From assembly GCF_003438995.1 (NCBI RefSeq), contig NZ_QSUN01000008.1, positions 81,668 to 145,667 on the forward strand: DNA of 64,000 nucleotides, in the 5' to 3' direction. The notes under the pieces are model-generated. The model had not been told where the DNA came from. It was given only the letters and a program-made list of their open reading frames with translations, and did not search any database. Source of the stretch: Bacteroides sp. OM05-12 (lineage in GTDB: Bacteria; Bacteroidota; Bacteroidia; Bacteroidales; Bacteroidaceae). The position numbers and the translations under genes are program-made. Of this stretch, positions 15,624-25,568 are shown piece by piece; the stretch's first letter is position 1; each line of letters starts with the position of its first letter.

Positions 15624-17667
15624 TGTTTTCTCCTATTGAATCTTTATAATAATTGTATAACGCTTCTTGTGAACGGAACGGAAGTCCGTCATTGCCGTCC
15701 CAAGGTAAATTCTTCCCACTGCCATCCACCCAACGTCCTTGCAACGTATCTTTCAATCCGAATTCGACCACTTGTCTCAAATCCGCTTTCAAATCCGCAT
15801 CATAAATCGGAGTTATCACTTCTATCCGGTTGTCCAGATTGCGTGGCATCCAGTCTGCCGAACCGATAAAAACCTCTTCTTCCCCACCCGCTGCGAATAT
15901 AAATATGCGGGAATGCTCCAAGTACCGGTCAATGATACCATTAATACGTATCGTGTCACTTACACCACGAACACCTGTTATCAGCGAACAATTACCACGT
16001 ACCACCATATCTATTTCCACCCCGTTTGCCGACGCTTCATAGAGCTTTTTCACAATAACAGGGTCGGTAACATGGTTTATTTTCACTTTTATATAGGCAG
16101 GCTTCCCCGCTTGCTTATTGCGGATTTCATCATTTATCAGTCTGACAAATTTCTGTTTCATTTCGTTCGGAGAGACCAATAGTTCTTTAAACCTTATCGG
16201 TGAATACGGCTTTTCTATAAAATCAAAGACTGCATTTACTTCACGAACTATATTCTTTTGGGCCGTCATCAACAGATAATCCGTATACATACGTGCATTA
16301 CCCTCATGAAAATTCCCGCTACTGACACAGGCAATATCCCCTCCCGTACGCATAGATATATGCGTTACTTTAGAATGTACTTTCAAACCTTCCACTCCGA
16401 ATATGACATGGATGCCCGCATCCTGCATCCGCTTGGACCAGTTGATATTGGACGTTTCATCAAACCGGGCTAGCAACTCAATAACAACGGTTACTTTCTT
16501 ACCGTTGCGAGCTGCGTTTATCAACGCGTTCACGACTTTAGAGTCCTTAGCCAAACGATAAAGCGTGGTTTTGATGCTCTTTACATTCTTATTGATGGCA
16601 GCCTCTTGCAATAAACGGATATAGCTGTCAAAACTATGATAAGGAACATGAATAAAACGGTCTTTCTTACGTACCTGTTCCAATATACTTATATCTCCAC
16701 TCAACTCCGGCTTCAGGATAGGCGGCCATTCGGGATACTTCAGGTCCTTACGTCCGCAATCCGGAAAAGCCATCAAATCTTTATGATTATGGTAGCGTCC
16801 TCCTGCCAACATGGTATCAAGTCTGTCCAGATTCAGTTTCTCCATCACACGTTTTAATACATCCTTCGGCATCTTCTCATCGTAGATGACGCGGAGAGGT
16901 TCTCCCTTTTTACGACTTTTCACTCCTTTGGATATCTTCTGTAACAAGCCATTACGCAGGTCGTTGTCTATTTCCATCTCCGCATCTTTGGTGAATTTAA
17001 ACGTATGGGCCTTGAATTCGGTGTATCCCGTGCCGGCAAATATCTTGGGAAGACAAAAACGAATGACATCATCCAGATACATAAGGAAACTTTTGCCGTC
17101 GCCATCCGGCAAACGGACAAAGCGCCCGCAAACAGTAACCGGTAAAGCTATCAACGCATAGTTATGACGGGATTTGCCGTTACCATCACTCATTTTTATG
17201 GCAAGATAAATGTTCTCGTCCGTTTCATCAGCGATTTGCTTAACAGCCGAAAGCCATATCGGATTGATATATCCGCTCAGCTTCTGCTGAAAGAACGAAT
17301 GCACAAACTGTTGTTGCTCTTCACTCAACTCATCAACACCGATCAGGCAGATATTCTCTTCACAGAGTTTCTCCTTTATTTCCGCAATGGTCTGTTCAAA
17401 CTCTTTGGAATATTTATTATTCAGCTTATTAATCTGCTTGATAAGCAATCGCGACTCTTCCTGTTGCGAACGGGCACTTTTATCTTCATAGTCGGCAATA
17501 CGGCTCAAGGTAGCCATACGCACCCTGTAAAATTCATCCAAGTTATTCGAGTAAATACCCAAGAATGTCAACCTTTCAAGCAAAGGGACATGTTCTTTCC
17601 GCGCTTCCTGCAAGATCCGATAGTTGAAATACATCCAGCTAACATCACGATGCAAATAATACTTCAT
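15610..17667 (-). CDS. ppk1: polyphosphate kinase 1
   Basis: It transfers the gamma phosphate of ATP reversibly onto long-chain polyphosphate. The 685-residue protein has the four PPK1 domains. The autophosphorylated His is residue 431 in KVHSKVTHIS, and the second PLD-type HKD-like site is HSRIFIFAAGGEEEVFIGSADW. The N-terminus (HRDVSWMYFNYRILQEA) is the usual PPK1 start. It lies 21 bases after the glycosyltransferase gene and overlaps ppx, so it is third of four genes in the operon. It works at the membrane or in polyphosphate granules. Confidence 0.95.
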   Translation of the reverse strand: MKYYLHRDVSWMYFNYRILQEARKEHVPLLERLTFLGIYSNNLDEFYRVRMATLSRIADYEDKSARSQQEESRLLIKQINKLNNKYSKEFEQTIAEIKEKLCEENICLIGVDELSEEQQQFVHSFFQQKLSGYINPIWLSAVKQIADETDENIYLAIKMSDGNGKSRHNYALIALPVTVCGRFVRLPDGDGKSFLMYLDDVIRFCLPKIFAGTGYTEFKAHTFKFTKDAEMEIDNDLRNGLLQKISKGVKSRKKGEPLRVIYDEKMPKDVLKRVMEKLNLDRLDTMLAGGRYHNHKDLMAFPDCGRKDLKYPEWPPILKPELSGDISILEQVRKKDRFIHVPYHSFDSYIRLLQEAAINKNVKSIKTTLYRLAKDSKVVNALINAARNGKKVTVVIELLARFDETSNINWSKRMQDAGIHVIFGVEGLKVHSKVTHISMRTGGDIACVSSGNFHEGNARMYTDYLLMTAQKNIVREVNAVFDFIEKPYSPIRFKELLVSPNEMKQKFVRLINDEIRNKQAGKPAYIKVKINHVTDPVIVKKLYEASANGVEIDMVVRGNCSLITGVRGVSDTIRINGIIDRYLEHSRIFIFAAGGEEEVFIGSADWMPRNLDNRIEVITPIYDADLKADLRQVVEFGLKDTLQGRWVDGSGKNLPWDGNDGLPFRSQEALYNYYKDSIGENNEKG

Positions 17668-17688
17668 TTATAATTTTTGTTTAGCAAT

Positions 17689-18801
17689 TTATATAGTAGG
17701 GATGGTTCTTATCATATTCGCAGACGAAGCTGCATTATGCTCAATGGCATACATCAACAACCGTTCGCTGCTTCTCACCCAACGAATAAAATCCCTGTTC
17801 GGTTTATATATCTTCGAGAACTCCAACAAGTCTCCCATGGCAAAATCCTCCGATACGATTCCGGCTCCATTACGGGCTGCGTCATAAGCATTGCAATCCT
17901 GCTCGATATGTGCAGGTACCATCATTAAAGGTTTACCCAAATACATTGCTTCGCATACCGATTCAAATCCTGCTGTTGTGGCATAAGCCTTGCAGGCAGC
18001 CATACGGCGCAGAAACTCCACGTCGTCAATCTGCTGGAATGTAAGCGTATCATCCACTTTCTTTATCTCCGGTTCATCCGGTTTATCCCAAAAGAAGTGC
18101 ATACGTACGGAAGGATTGTTTTTGTGCCACTCCAATACATTCTCTCCAAAGCCGGAATTGACCATATAGCCATGAATATAATCGCCGACTTTCGACTCGG
18201 TCACTATCACCTCCTGACGGAGTAAAGGCGGCACAACCCTGACTCGGTTCCGGTTATCATCCGCCATCGTGCTGAAAGACAAAGCCAGGCGTTCTTTTGC
18301 ACCTACACTCGTCATCCGGGTAAAGAACTTCAGCATCTCGATACCCGCCCTGTTCTTTTTAGGAAAGATAAAATCATTATGGAGAAACAGATATTGATGA
18401 CCGATGCATATATAAGGTACGTTCGGGGCAAATGCCAGATAAGTCAGCCCGGTAAGCAATTCATAAAAATTAATAACCATATCCGCTCCGCTCTCTTTTA
18501 TCCGCTCCCGAATGTAACAAACACTTTTAAAATATACAGGAACGTGCAGCAGGTTATAGGCCACACTGAGTGACAGGTTAACCCTCTTGTTTGCCGCCGT
18601 AGGCAGAAAGTTCGGACTTATAAAGCGTTTTACAGGCGCATGGATGCTGCGGTTAAAGAATCCGGGCAGCTTCCGCGAATTGCTTTTCCCCACCAATACT
18701 TCAACGACCTCGTGACCGTTGCGTCTTAACATTTCCTCTACGGTAATGGCTTGAGTAAGATGCCCTCTCCCTTCTCCTTGTACGATAAATAAGAATTTCA
18801 T
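17689..18801 (-). CDS. GT-B glycosyltransferase
   Basis: The N-terminal FLFIVQGEGRGHLTQAITV is the glycine-rich donor-side loop of MurG-like GT-B enzymes. The C-terminal half has the nucleotide-sugar site: ATTAGFESVCEAMYLGKPLMMVPAHIEQDCNA (broken here, residues about 295-330), in which the Glu of GFESVCEA and a following Gln/Asp are conserved. No membrane segment is seen. The start overlaps the end of the phosphoesterase gene by 4 bases. Together with an LpxH-like hydrolase, the context suggests lipid or envelope glycan glycosylation. The acceptor is unknown. Confidence 0.8.
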   Translation of the reverse strand: MKFLFIVQGEGRGHLTQAITVEEMLRRNGHEVVEVLVGKSNSRKLPGFFNRSIHAPVKRFISPNFLPTAANKRVNLSLSVAYNLLHVPVYFKSVCYIRERIKESGADMVINFYELLTGLTYLAFAPNVPYICIGHQYLFLHNDFIFPKKNRAGIEMLKFFTRMTSVGAKERLALSFSTMADDNRNRVRVVPPLLRQEVIVTESKVGDYIHGYMVNSGFGENVLEWHKNNPSVRMHFFWDKPDEPEIKKVDDTLTFQQIDDVEFLRRMAACKAYATTAGFESVCEAMYLGKPLMMVPAHIEQDCNAYDAARNGAGIVSEDFAMGDLLEFSKIYKPNRDFIRWVRSSERLLMYAIEHNAASSANMIRTIPTI

Positions 18802-19601
18802 GATGCCGGACGTATAGTTGAATCTAATTCTGTTTTTTTGCTCTCTGTCACTAAAACATCTTCGTAACGGAAAATGTTCCAGTTGCCCTCTTCATCTTGC
18901 ACCAATGCCGAGAGCGATTCTACCCAATCACCGGAGTTAAGATATTCAATCCCTTCATAGACAGCCATATCCGGATGATGAATGTGTCCGCAAATAACTC
19001 CGTCGCATTTACGGGCACGGGCAAATGCAACCAACTCCTTCTCAAAGTCGGAAATATAAGACACCGCTGATTTTACTTTTTGCTTGATAGCCTGCGAAAG
19101 CGAATAATAAGGTTTGCCTTGTTTCAGCCGATAGTTATTATACACTTTATTCATCCACAACAGGAAGGTATAACCCACATCGCCCAGTTTGGCAAGCCAT
19201 TTCATGTGTGTAGTCACCGTATCAAAAATATCACCATGCGTCACATAATAACGTTTGCCGTTACTTTCCAACACCCAATCTTTTACGATACGGATGTTAT
19301 AAAAACTCATCGGCGCCAGATGGTCAAGAAAATCATCATGATTACCGCGTACGTAAATAACTTCCGTTCCCTGATTCTCCATCATTTTCATGATGACTTT
19401 AAAGAAATCCGTATGTTTGGCCTGCCATTTCTTATGAGTACCTTTACGTAACTGCCAGCCGTCAATAATATCTCCATTAAGAATCAGTCGGTCGCAGTTG
19501 ACGGATTTAAGGAAGTTGGTAACCTCTATCGTCTTTGAGTGGGAAGTACCCAAATGAATATCCGAAATGACAATCGTAGGATAATAAGTGCGTAGATGCA
19601 T
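18798..19601 (-). CDS. LpxH-like metallophosphoesterase
   Basis: All five calcineurin-type metal-binding motifs are visible: VISDIHLGTSHS, LNGDIIDGW, RGNHDDFLD, THGDIFD and GHIHHPDM. This fits the UDP-2,3-diacylglucosamine hydrolase group (LpxH/YbbF relatives) that cuts the pyrophosphate of UDP-diacylglucosamine in lipid A synthesis. At 267 residues it is longer than E. coli LpxH, so it may be a paralogue with another lipid substrate. It is the first gene of the four-gene operon with the glycosyltransferase, ppk1 and ppx. The start codon lies in an 8-bp stem (19597-19625), which could hinder initiation. Confidence 0.82.
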   Translation of the reverse strand: MHLRTYYPTIVISDIHLGTSHSKTIEVTNFLKSVNCDRLILNGDIIDGWQLRKGTHKKWQAKHTDFFKVIMKMMENQGTEVIYVRGNHDDFLDHLAPMSFYNIRIVKDWVLESNGKRYYVTHGDIFDTVTTHMKWLAKLGDVGYTFLLWMNKVYNNYRLKQGKPYYSLSQAIKQKVKSAVSYISDFEKELVAFARARKCDGVICGHIHHPDMAVYEGIEYLNSGDWVESLSALVQDEEGNWNIFRYEDVLVTESKKTELDSTIRPAS

Positions 19602-19751
19602 AACTTTTGTTTTTTGAGTTATGCAAATGTCTCGATTATGTATTACAAAGTGATGTCTTTAAAGTTACTATATGGTGAAATTACCTTACGGACATGGGAA
19701 AACAGCCTTATCACCTTTGAGTCAACAGAGTTTCCCCCTTGAGAAACTTTT

Positions 19752-19816
19752 GTTTCATAATATATGGAACTAAAGTTTCACAATATATGAAACAAAAGTT
19801 CCATATATTATGAAAC
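19752..19816. repeat. AT-rich nested palindrome
   Basis: GTTTCATAATATATGGAACT pairs exactly over 20 bases with AGTTCCATATATTATGAAAC. Inside is a second palindrome, GTTTCA(caatata)TGAAAC. A related array is at 29451-29537. It lies between lipB and the phosphoesterase gene. Confidence 0.7.
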
Positions 19817-19846
19817 TATTCAAGCGTAAGGGAGAGTGCCATGAAA

Positions 19847-20503
19847 CTATAAGAGCGTCTCTATCTCTCTCAGTAATCTCGTTTGCACTTCTTCAAAGTC
19901 TGCCTCGCGTCCTAGCTCTTTCTCCAATGAGGTAACGCCTTTATCCACAAACCCGCACGGATTTATATAACTGAAATAACGTAAATCCGTATTCACGTTA
20001 AAGGCCAGCCCATGCATCGTTACAAAATGACTGCTGCGTACTCCTATCGCGCAAATCTTACGGGCACGGGAAGTTTCCCCGTCAAGCCATACACCAGTAG
20101 CCCCGGCAAGGCGTCCGGCTGTGATTCCATAGGATGCGCACACACGGATAACGGCTTCTTCGAGCAGATGCACATATTCTTTCAATCCCAAATGAAACTC
20201 TTCCAGATTAAGAATGGGGTAACAAACCAACTGTCCGGGGCCATGATACGTTATATCTCCTCCACGGTCTATATGAAACAGGGTTGCCCCTATACGTTGC
20301 AACTGTTCATCGGAAAGCAACATATTCGCAGCTTTGCCGCTACGACCGAGTGTATATACGTGCGGATGTTGGCACATGATGATACGATTAATGTAAGATT
20401 CTCCCGCTTGTTTGGCATGAACAAGATGATCAAAGTATTCCGTCTGCCGATGCCATGCATCTGCATAAGGTATCAGGTTCCAATTTTCAAATTGCGTTTT
20501 CAT
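19847..20503 (-). CDS. lipB: octanoyltransferase
   Basis: It moves octanoate from acyl carrier protein to the lipoyl domains of keto-acid dehydrogenases. The signature RGGDITYHGPGQLVCYPILNL is intact (residues about 75-95 from the chosen start), with the catalytic Cys expected in the later NPCGFVDKGVTSL stretch and the Lys in that motif. The ATG at 20503 (MKTQFENWNLIPY) is preferred because the in-frame upstream Met would lie beyond the promoter. A -7 box ends only 6 bases upstream, so the mRNA may be nearly leaderless. No lipA is adjacent. Confidence 0.93.
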   Translation of the reverse strand: MKTQFENWNLIPYADAWHRQTEYFDHLVHAKQAGESYINRIIMCQHPHVYTLGRSGKAANMLLSDEQLQRIGATLFHIDRGGDITYHGPGQLVCYPILNLEEFHLGLKEYVHLLEEAVIRVCASYGITAGRLAGATGVWLDGETSRARKICAIGVRSSHFVTMHGLAFNVNTDLRYFSYINPCGFVDKGVTSLEKELGREADFEEVQTRLLREIETLL

Positions 20504-20508
20504 GCCGT

Positions 20509-20516
20509 CAAAGATA
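20509..20516 (-). promoter_or_regulatory. -7 box of lipB
   Basis: TATCTTTG on the minus strand, ending 6 bases before the lipB ATG. This is unusually close. Confidence 0.45.
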
Positions 20517-20547
20517 AATAATGGTAGCGTAAAAGACAACAAAAAAA

Positions 20548-20594
20548 GCGGATTATACAGACAATTATTGAATCTGTATAATCCGCACGATACT
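20548..20594 (-). terminator. terminator of the ATP synthase operon
   Basis: A 14-bp perfect stem (GCGGATTATACAGA with TCTGTATAATCCGC) is followed on the minus strand by TTTTTTTG. It comes 23 bases after the atpG stop. Confidence 0.9.
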
Positions 20595-20608
20595 TATTCT
20601 ATATTTAC

Positions 20609-21484
20609 TTATTTCATTGAACCGCCGATGATATCCAGTAACTCGTTTGTAATAGCTTGCTGACGAGACTTGTTGTACATAATCGTAAGATCCTGCAACA
20701 GGTCATTTGCATTATCTGTTGCCACTTGCATCGCCATCGTACGGGCGGCATGCTCGGATGCATTGGAATCCAACAAAACCGTGTACATCTTCATCCGCAG
20801 AACTTTAGGTAACAAAATAGCCAGCAGCTCTTGCGAAGAAGGTTCTACAATATAATCGGACACTACACGACCGGATGTATCCGGTTTGTCATCCGTCTTT
20901 AATTCTATGGGAAGAAAGACCTCACGTGTAAGTATCTGCAAAGCCGTAGAACGGAAGTGGTTGTAGATAACCTCAACTTTATCGAGCTCCTTACGCTTAT
21001 ACAGTTCCATTAAACGGGAAGCTAATTCCGCCGCCTCTGCATAAGATGGTTTGTCCGCCATCGTCTGAAAGTCTCCTTCCGCTTTGAATCCCATCTTCTT
21101 TACCGCATCGGCAACTTTTCTGCCTACCGGATACAGCAATACATTCTCCATCCCCAAATACTTATATTCATCCAATACTACAACCAGATGCTTTACTATA
21201 TTTGAGTTAAAACCTCCGCAAAGACTCGTGTTGGAAGAAAACACAACGATGGCAACACGCTTTACTTCACGCTTCTCTACATAAGGCGAATCCACCGAAT
21301 CTTTTATTCCTCTCAGAAAATCCGTAAGGATAGCATTCAGTCTCTTTTCGTAAGGAAGCATATTTTCTATGGCAGCCTGAGCTTTATGCAGCTTTGCAGA
21401 AGCTACCATCTTCATGGCCGAGGTAATCTTCCGAGTACCATTGACCGAAGCTATTCTTCCTTTTACTTCTTTAAGCGATGCCAT
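20609..21484 (-). CDS. atpG: F1 ATP synthase gamma subunit
   Basis: This is the central rotor shaft of F1. The conserved N-terminal coiled-coil helix MASLKEVKGRIASVNGTRKITSAMKMVASAKL and the matching C-terminal helix (ASEHAARTMAMQVATDNAND) are both present, quoted here in part only. The length of 291 residues is normal. It is the last gene of the operon, 2 bases after atpA, and is followed by a strong terminator. Confidence 0.97.
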   Translation of the reverse strand: MASLKEVKGRIASVNGTRKITSAMKMVASAKLHKAQAAIENMLPYEKRLNAILTDFLRGIKDSVDSPYVEKREVKRVAIVVFSSNTSLCGGFNSNIVKHLVVVLDEYKYLGMENVLLYPVGRKVADAVKKMGFKAEGDFQTMADKPSYAEAAELASRLMELYKRKELDKVEVIYNHFRSTALQILTREVFLPIELKTDDKPDTSGRVVSDYIVEPSSQELLAILLPKVLRMKMYTVLLDSNASEHAARTMAMQVATDNANDLLQDLTIMYNKSRQQAITNELLDIIGGSMK

Positions 21485-21486
21485 AT

Positions 21487-23076
21487 CTATTTCACTTTAT
21501 ATTGTTCGGACACACCGGCAGCCACTTGCTCTATGATAGCCGTAACTTCATCATTGATAACTCCACTGCTCAATACATCCAACACATCTTCTTTATGACT
21601 CAAACGAATATTTTCAAGGAAATCATGCTCAAACGCCAGGACTTTATCTAACGGAACGTCTTTCAGCAATCCGTGTGTACCGCAATACAAAATAGCAATC
21701 TGCTCTCCCACCGGCATCGGCGAATACTGGGGTTGAATCAACAACTTCGTATTCTTGCGCCCCCGGTCGATAGCCATTGCCGTAACCGGGTCCATATCGC
21801 TGCTGAACTTAGAGAAAGCCTCCAGTTCACGATACTGTGCCTGATCTATTTTCAAAGTTCCGGCCACTTTCTTCATGGACTTTATTTGTGCATTTCCACC
21901 TACACGGGATACGGAAATACCCACATTGATAGCCGGACGGTTACCTTGATTGAATAAATCCGTATCAAGGAATATTTGTCCATCGGTAATGGAAATTACA
22001 TTTGTCGGGATATAGGCCGACACATCCCCCGCCTGAGTTTCGATGATAGGGAGTGCCGTCAACGAACCTCCACCTTTTACACGGTCTTTCAGGCTATCCG
22101 GCAAATCATTCATCTGACGGGCCACCTCTTCCTGATTGATAATCTTTGCCGCACGTTCCAACAAACGGGAATGCAGATAGAAGATATCTCCCGGATAGGC
22201 TTCACGTCCGGACGGACGACGAAGAATCAACGAAACTTCACGATAAGCCACCGCCTGTTTAGACAAATCGTCATAGACGACCAACGCATGCCGGCCGGTA
22301 TCACGGAAGTACTCTCCTATAGCAGCTCCGGCAAACGGTGCAAAGTACTGTAAAGCAGCAGGGTCGGCAGCCATTGCAGCTACTACGATAGTATAATCCA
22401 TCGCACCACGTTCTCTAAGCACATTCACAATATTGGCAACTGTGGAACCTTTCTGCCCGATAGCTACATAAATACAATACACAGGCTTGCCTGCATCATA
22501 GTTAGCCTTTTGATTCAAGATGGTATCAATGGCGATGGAAGTCTTTCCCGTCTGACGGTCACCGATAATCAATTCGCGCTGTCCGCGTCCGATAGGAATC
22601 ATGGCATCGACGGCTTTCAAACCTGTTTGCAAAGGTTCGTTAACCGGCTGCCTGAAGATAACTCCCGGAGCTTTTCGTTCCAGAGGCATTTCACAAAGTT
22701 CACCTCCAATCAATCCTTGACCGTCCAGCGGCTCTCCAAGCGGATCAATGACACGCCCCAACATTCCTTCTCCTACTTTAATAGAAGCAATATGCCCGGT
22801 ACGCTTTACGATAAGTCCTTCCTTTATCTTATCCGTAGGTCCCAACAAAACAGCACCCACATTGTCCTCTTCCAAGTTCATCACAATAGCCATCACCCCA
22901 TTCTCGAACTCAAGCAATTCATTAGCTTCGGCATTTTTCAGCCCGTAAATACGGACTACACCGTCACTAACCTGAAGCACTGTACCGACTTCATCAAATT
23001 TCAGACTGGTATCGATGCCTTTAAGCTGCTCAAGCAATACCTCGGAAACTTCGCTGGGTCTAATATTTTCAGACAT
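21487..23076 (-). CDS. atpA: F1 ATP synthase alpha subunit
   Basis: This is the regulatory nucleotide-binding subunit of the F1 hexamer. The Walker A loop is [11 protein letters not shown] and the hallmark [22 protein letters not shown] stretch is present in alpha form (quoted in part). The [18 protein letters not shown] segment is the Walker B region. At 529 residues it is slightly longer than E. coli AtpA. It lies 18 bases after atpH and 2 bases before atpG. Confidence 0.97.
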   Translation of the reverse strand: MSENIRPSEVSEVLLEQLKGIDTSLKFDEVGTVLQVSDGVVRIYGLKNAEANELLEFENGVMAIVMNLEEDNVGAVLLGPTDKIKEGLIVKRTGHIASIKVGEGMLGRVIDPLGEPLDGQGLIGGELCEMPLERKAPGVIFRQPVNEPLQTGLKAVDAMIPIGRGQRELIIGDRQTGKTSIAIDTILNQKANYDAGKPVYCIYVAIGQKGSTVANIVNVLRERGAMDYTIVVAAMAADPAALQYFAPFAGAAIGEYFRDTGRHALVVYDDLSKQAVAYREVSLILRRPSGREAYPGDIFYLHSRLLERAAKIINQEEVARQMNDLPDSLKDRVKGGGSLTALPIIETQAGDVSAYIPTNVISITDGQIFLDTDLFNQGNRPAINVGISVSRVGGNAQIKSMKKVAGTLKIDQAQYRELEAFSKFSSDMDPVTAMAIDRGRKNTKLLIQPQYSPMPVGEQIAILYCGTHGLLKDVPLDKVLAFEHDFLENIRLSHKEDVLDVLSSGVINDEVTAIIEQVAAGVSEQYKVK

Positions 23077-23094
23077 AATTCTTAATTCTCTAAA

Positions 23095-23649
23095 TTAAAC
23101 TATTCTCCTGTTCTTTTCTATAAACTGCCGCTTAACCCGTCTTAATTGCGTTGCCACACTGGCATCCAAACGGTAAGTGTCTACCTCAAAGATAAAACCT
23201 CCTTCGATGGAAGGGTCCACCTTTGTTTCAAAGTCTACTTCTCCATGCGTCCGGTTATGTACGATCTCTTTCATACGCTCCTCTGTCTCCTTATCAACCG
23301 GATAGGCAGTGATAAGACGGCCTATGGTTATATTCTTCAGCTTCCTGTATAAATCAATATACATCAGACTCATGGATTGCACATAGCCTTCTCTCCTCTC
23401 TCGCAAAACCAGCTCTACGAAACGAACAAATTCCTTACAGACTTTTATCCCGGCTGCATTACAGATAAGTGACGATTTCTCTTTTGCAGCAAGCACAGGA
23501 TTGTCTAAAGCAATACGCAATTCAGGCACAGCCATGAAACTATGGGAAAGCATCAACATTTCCTTATAAATTTCATCCTCCACCTTATTGGCTGCCGCAT
23601 ACTCCAAAAGAGCCTTTGCATAACGCATTGAGATAACTCCTACATCCAT
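23095..23649 (-). CDS. atpH: ATP synthase delta subunit
   Basis: It joins the peripheral stalk to the top of F1. It has an N-terminal helical domain (ISMRYAKALLEYAAANKVED) and the C-terminal family signature DPSIEGGFIFEVDTYRLDASV. The length of 184 residues is normal. It lies 5 bases after atpF. The start at MDVGVISMRYAKALL is kept; an internal Met at residue 8 is an alternative. Confidence 0.95.
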   Translation of the reverse strand: MDVGVISMRYAKALLEYAAANKVEDEIYKEMLMLSHSFMAVPELRIALDNPVLAAKEKSSLICNAAGIKVCKEFVRFVELVLRERREGYVQSMSLMYIDLYRKLKNITIGRLITAYPVDKETEERMKEIVHNRTHGEVDFETKVDPSIEGGFIFEVDTYRLDASVATQLRRVKRQFIEKNRRIV

Positions 23650-23654
23650 CTTAT

Positions 23655-24155
23655 CTATGATTTAGAAACCGTAACTTCATCAAGCAGACGGTCTATCATT
23701 TCCATCTGCTCTTGCTTTTCATCCAGATTCTTACGAAGGACTTTCTCTGCAATATCCACAGACAAGGCAGCTACCTGACGACGAATGTCACGAATAGCCT
23801 CATTCTTTTCTGCTTCAATCTGCTTTTTCACTTCAGCTAATTGCTTTTGCCCTTCAATCTGAGCTTGTTCCTTCGCTTCTTTAATGATGCGGTCACGGGT
23901 AGCAACCGCCTCATTCAGGATTTTAACTTGTTCTTCGTGAGCCTTTGCCATAATTGCCTCGCCTTCCGACTTAATAGTGGCAAGCTGACGGTTTGCTTCT
24001 TTAGCTACTTCCAAAGAATGGTCAATGTATTCTTTACGTTCCTCCACCATCTTTACAATGACAGGGAAACCATACTTTGCAAGTATGATGAACACAATCC
24101 CAAACGAGAGAAGCATCCAAAACAACAAACCGCTATCAGGAACTAATAATGACAT
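23655..24155 (-). CDS. atpF: Fo ATP synthase b subunit
   Basis: This is the peripheral stalk. One N-terminal membrane helix ([20 protein letters not shown]) is followed by a long charged coiled coil (residues about 35-140) rich in Glu, Lys and Ala. At 166 residues it is the usual single b subunit and not a b/b' pair. It lies 13 bases after atpE. Confidence 0.95.
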   Translation of the reverse strand: MSLLVPDSGLLFWMLLSFGIVFIILAKYGFPVIVKMVEERKEYIDHSLEVAKEANRQLATIKSEGEAIMAKAHEEQVKILNEAVATRDRIIKEAKEQAQIEGQKQLAEVKKQIEAEKNEAIRDIRRQVAALSVDIAEKVLRKNLDEKQEQMEMIDRLLDEVTVSKS

Positions 24156-24168
24156 ACGCTTTCTCTTT

Positions 24169-24423
<255 letters not shown>

Positions 24424-24479
24424 CTACTTTTAAAGTTTATATTTTGTATTCTTTCTTATATCTAAAATTCTTCATGTAT

Positions 24480-25568
24480 CTAAAATTCTTCATGTGACTT
24501 CTTCGGTTCATGTTCCGCTCTTGCCAAACCTATAAATACGGCAGACAGCATGGTGAACACATACGCTTGAATGAATGCCACTAATAACTCCAACAAATTC
24601 ATAAACACACCGAACAAGACGGATACAACAGTCATCGAACCATTTATAGCAGGCCCCATACTGACTGTAATGAATATCAAACTTGTTAAAGCCAGAATAA
24701 CAGAGTGTCCCGCCATCATATTCGCAAACAAACGAATCATTAAGGCAAACGGCTTTGTAAAGACACCAAACAACTCTACGACCGGCATTAACGGAACCGG
24801 AACTTTCAACCAACTCGGCACATCCGGCCAGAATATTTCTTTCCAATACTCTTTGTTTCCGAATAAGTTGACGGCAAAAAAGGTAAATAACGCTAAGACC
24901 AACGTCACAGCTATATTACCGGTTACATTGGCTCCCGCAGGGAAAACAGGAATCAGCCCCATCAGATTATTCAAGAAGATAAAGAAAAAGACCGTAAGCA
25001 GATAAGGGGCAAAACGTTTATAGTCCTTACCAACACAGCTCTTTATCACATCATCGTAAATCATCATAATAAACATTTCCATGAAACCGACAAACCCTCT
25101 CGGCGAATCAGATTCCGGTGTACGTTTCTTATACCAATGAGCTACTCCAAGTATGATTCCAACTAAAATCAAACAGTTCAACAGCAAAGCAAAAACAATC
25201 TTAGTTATGGAAATGTCAAGCGGACGTACCTCTTCTCCATTCGCATTCTTCTCTACTATTTTACCATCGTATTTACCACCTTGGGCTATATAAAAGCCTT
25301 TATATTCTCCGCTCTCTTCCAAAACAGACGACCAGAATACATGCCAACCGGTTTCCTGACTTCTTACTATAATAGGAAGAGGAACAACGACTTTCGTATT
25401 TCCCCACGTCGTTATATGCCATTCATACGAATCACCAATATGACCGAATACGATGCCTTTGACATCTATATTCTCCTGTTGCTGAGTCACATTGACATCA
25501 TCGGCAGAAACCGTTCCTAAAAAACAGAACAGCATCAAAACACCTATTATGTACTTTATATTATTCAT
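24480..25568 (-). CDS. atpB: Fo ATP synthase a subunit
   Basis: This is the stator channel. The essential Arg is in FALMIRLFANMMAGH, followed by the typical last helices. At 362 residues it is much longer than E. coli AtpB (271): residues 1-25 look like a signal peptide (VLMLFCFLGTVSADDV) and about 100 extra residues precede the first membrane helix, so an extracytoplasmic N-terminal domain is likely. It overlaps the upstream 138-residue gene by 8 bases. Confidence 0.96.
   Translation of the reverse strand: MNNIKYIIGVLMLFCFLGTVSADDVNVTQQQENIDVKGIVFGHIGDSYEWHITTWGNTKVVVPLPIIVRSQETGWHVFWSSVLEESGEYKGFYIAQGGKYDGKIVEKNANGEEVRPLDISITKIVFALLLNCLILVGIILGVAHWYKKRTPESDSPRGFVGFMEMFIMMIYDDVIKSCVGKDYKRFAPYLLTVFFFIFLNNLMGLIPVFPAGANVTGNIAVTLVLALFTFFAVNLFGNKEYWKEIFWPDVPSWLKVPVPLMPVVELFGVFTKPFALMIRLFANMMAGHSVILALTSLIFITVSMGPAINGSMTVVSVLFGVFMNLLELLVAFIQAYVFTMLSAVFIGLARAEHEPKKSHEEF

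Noticed and set aside
22510..23085. 191-residue plus-strand frame opposite atpA
   Set aside because: It is antisense to the alpha subunit, with no family features or promoter.
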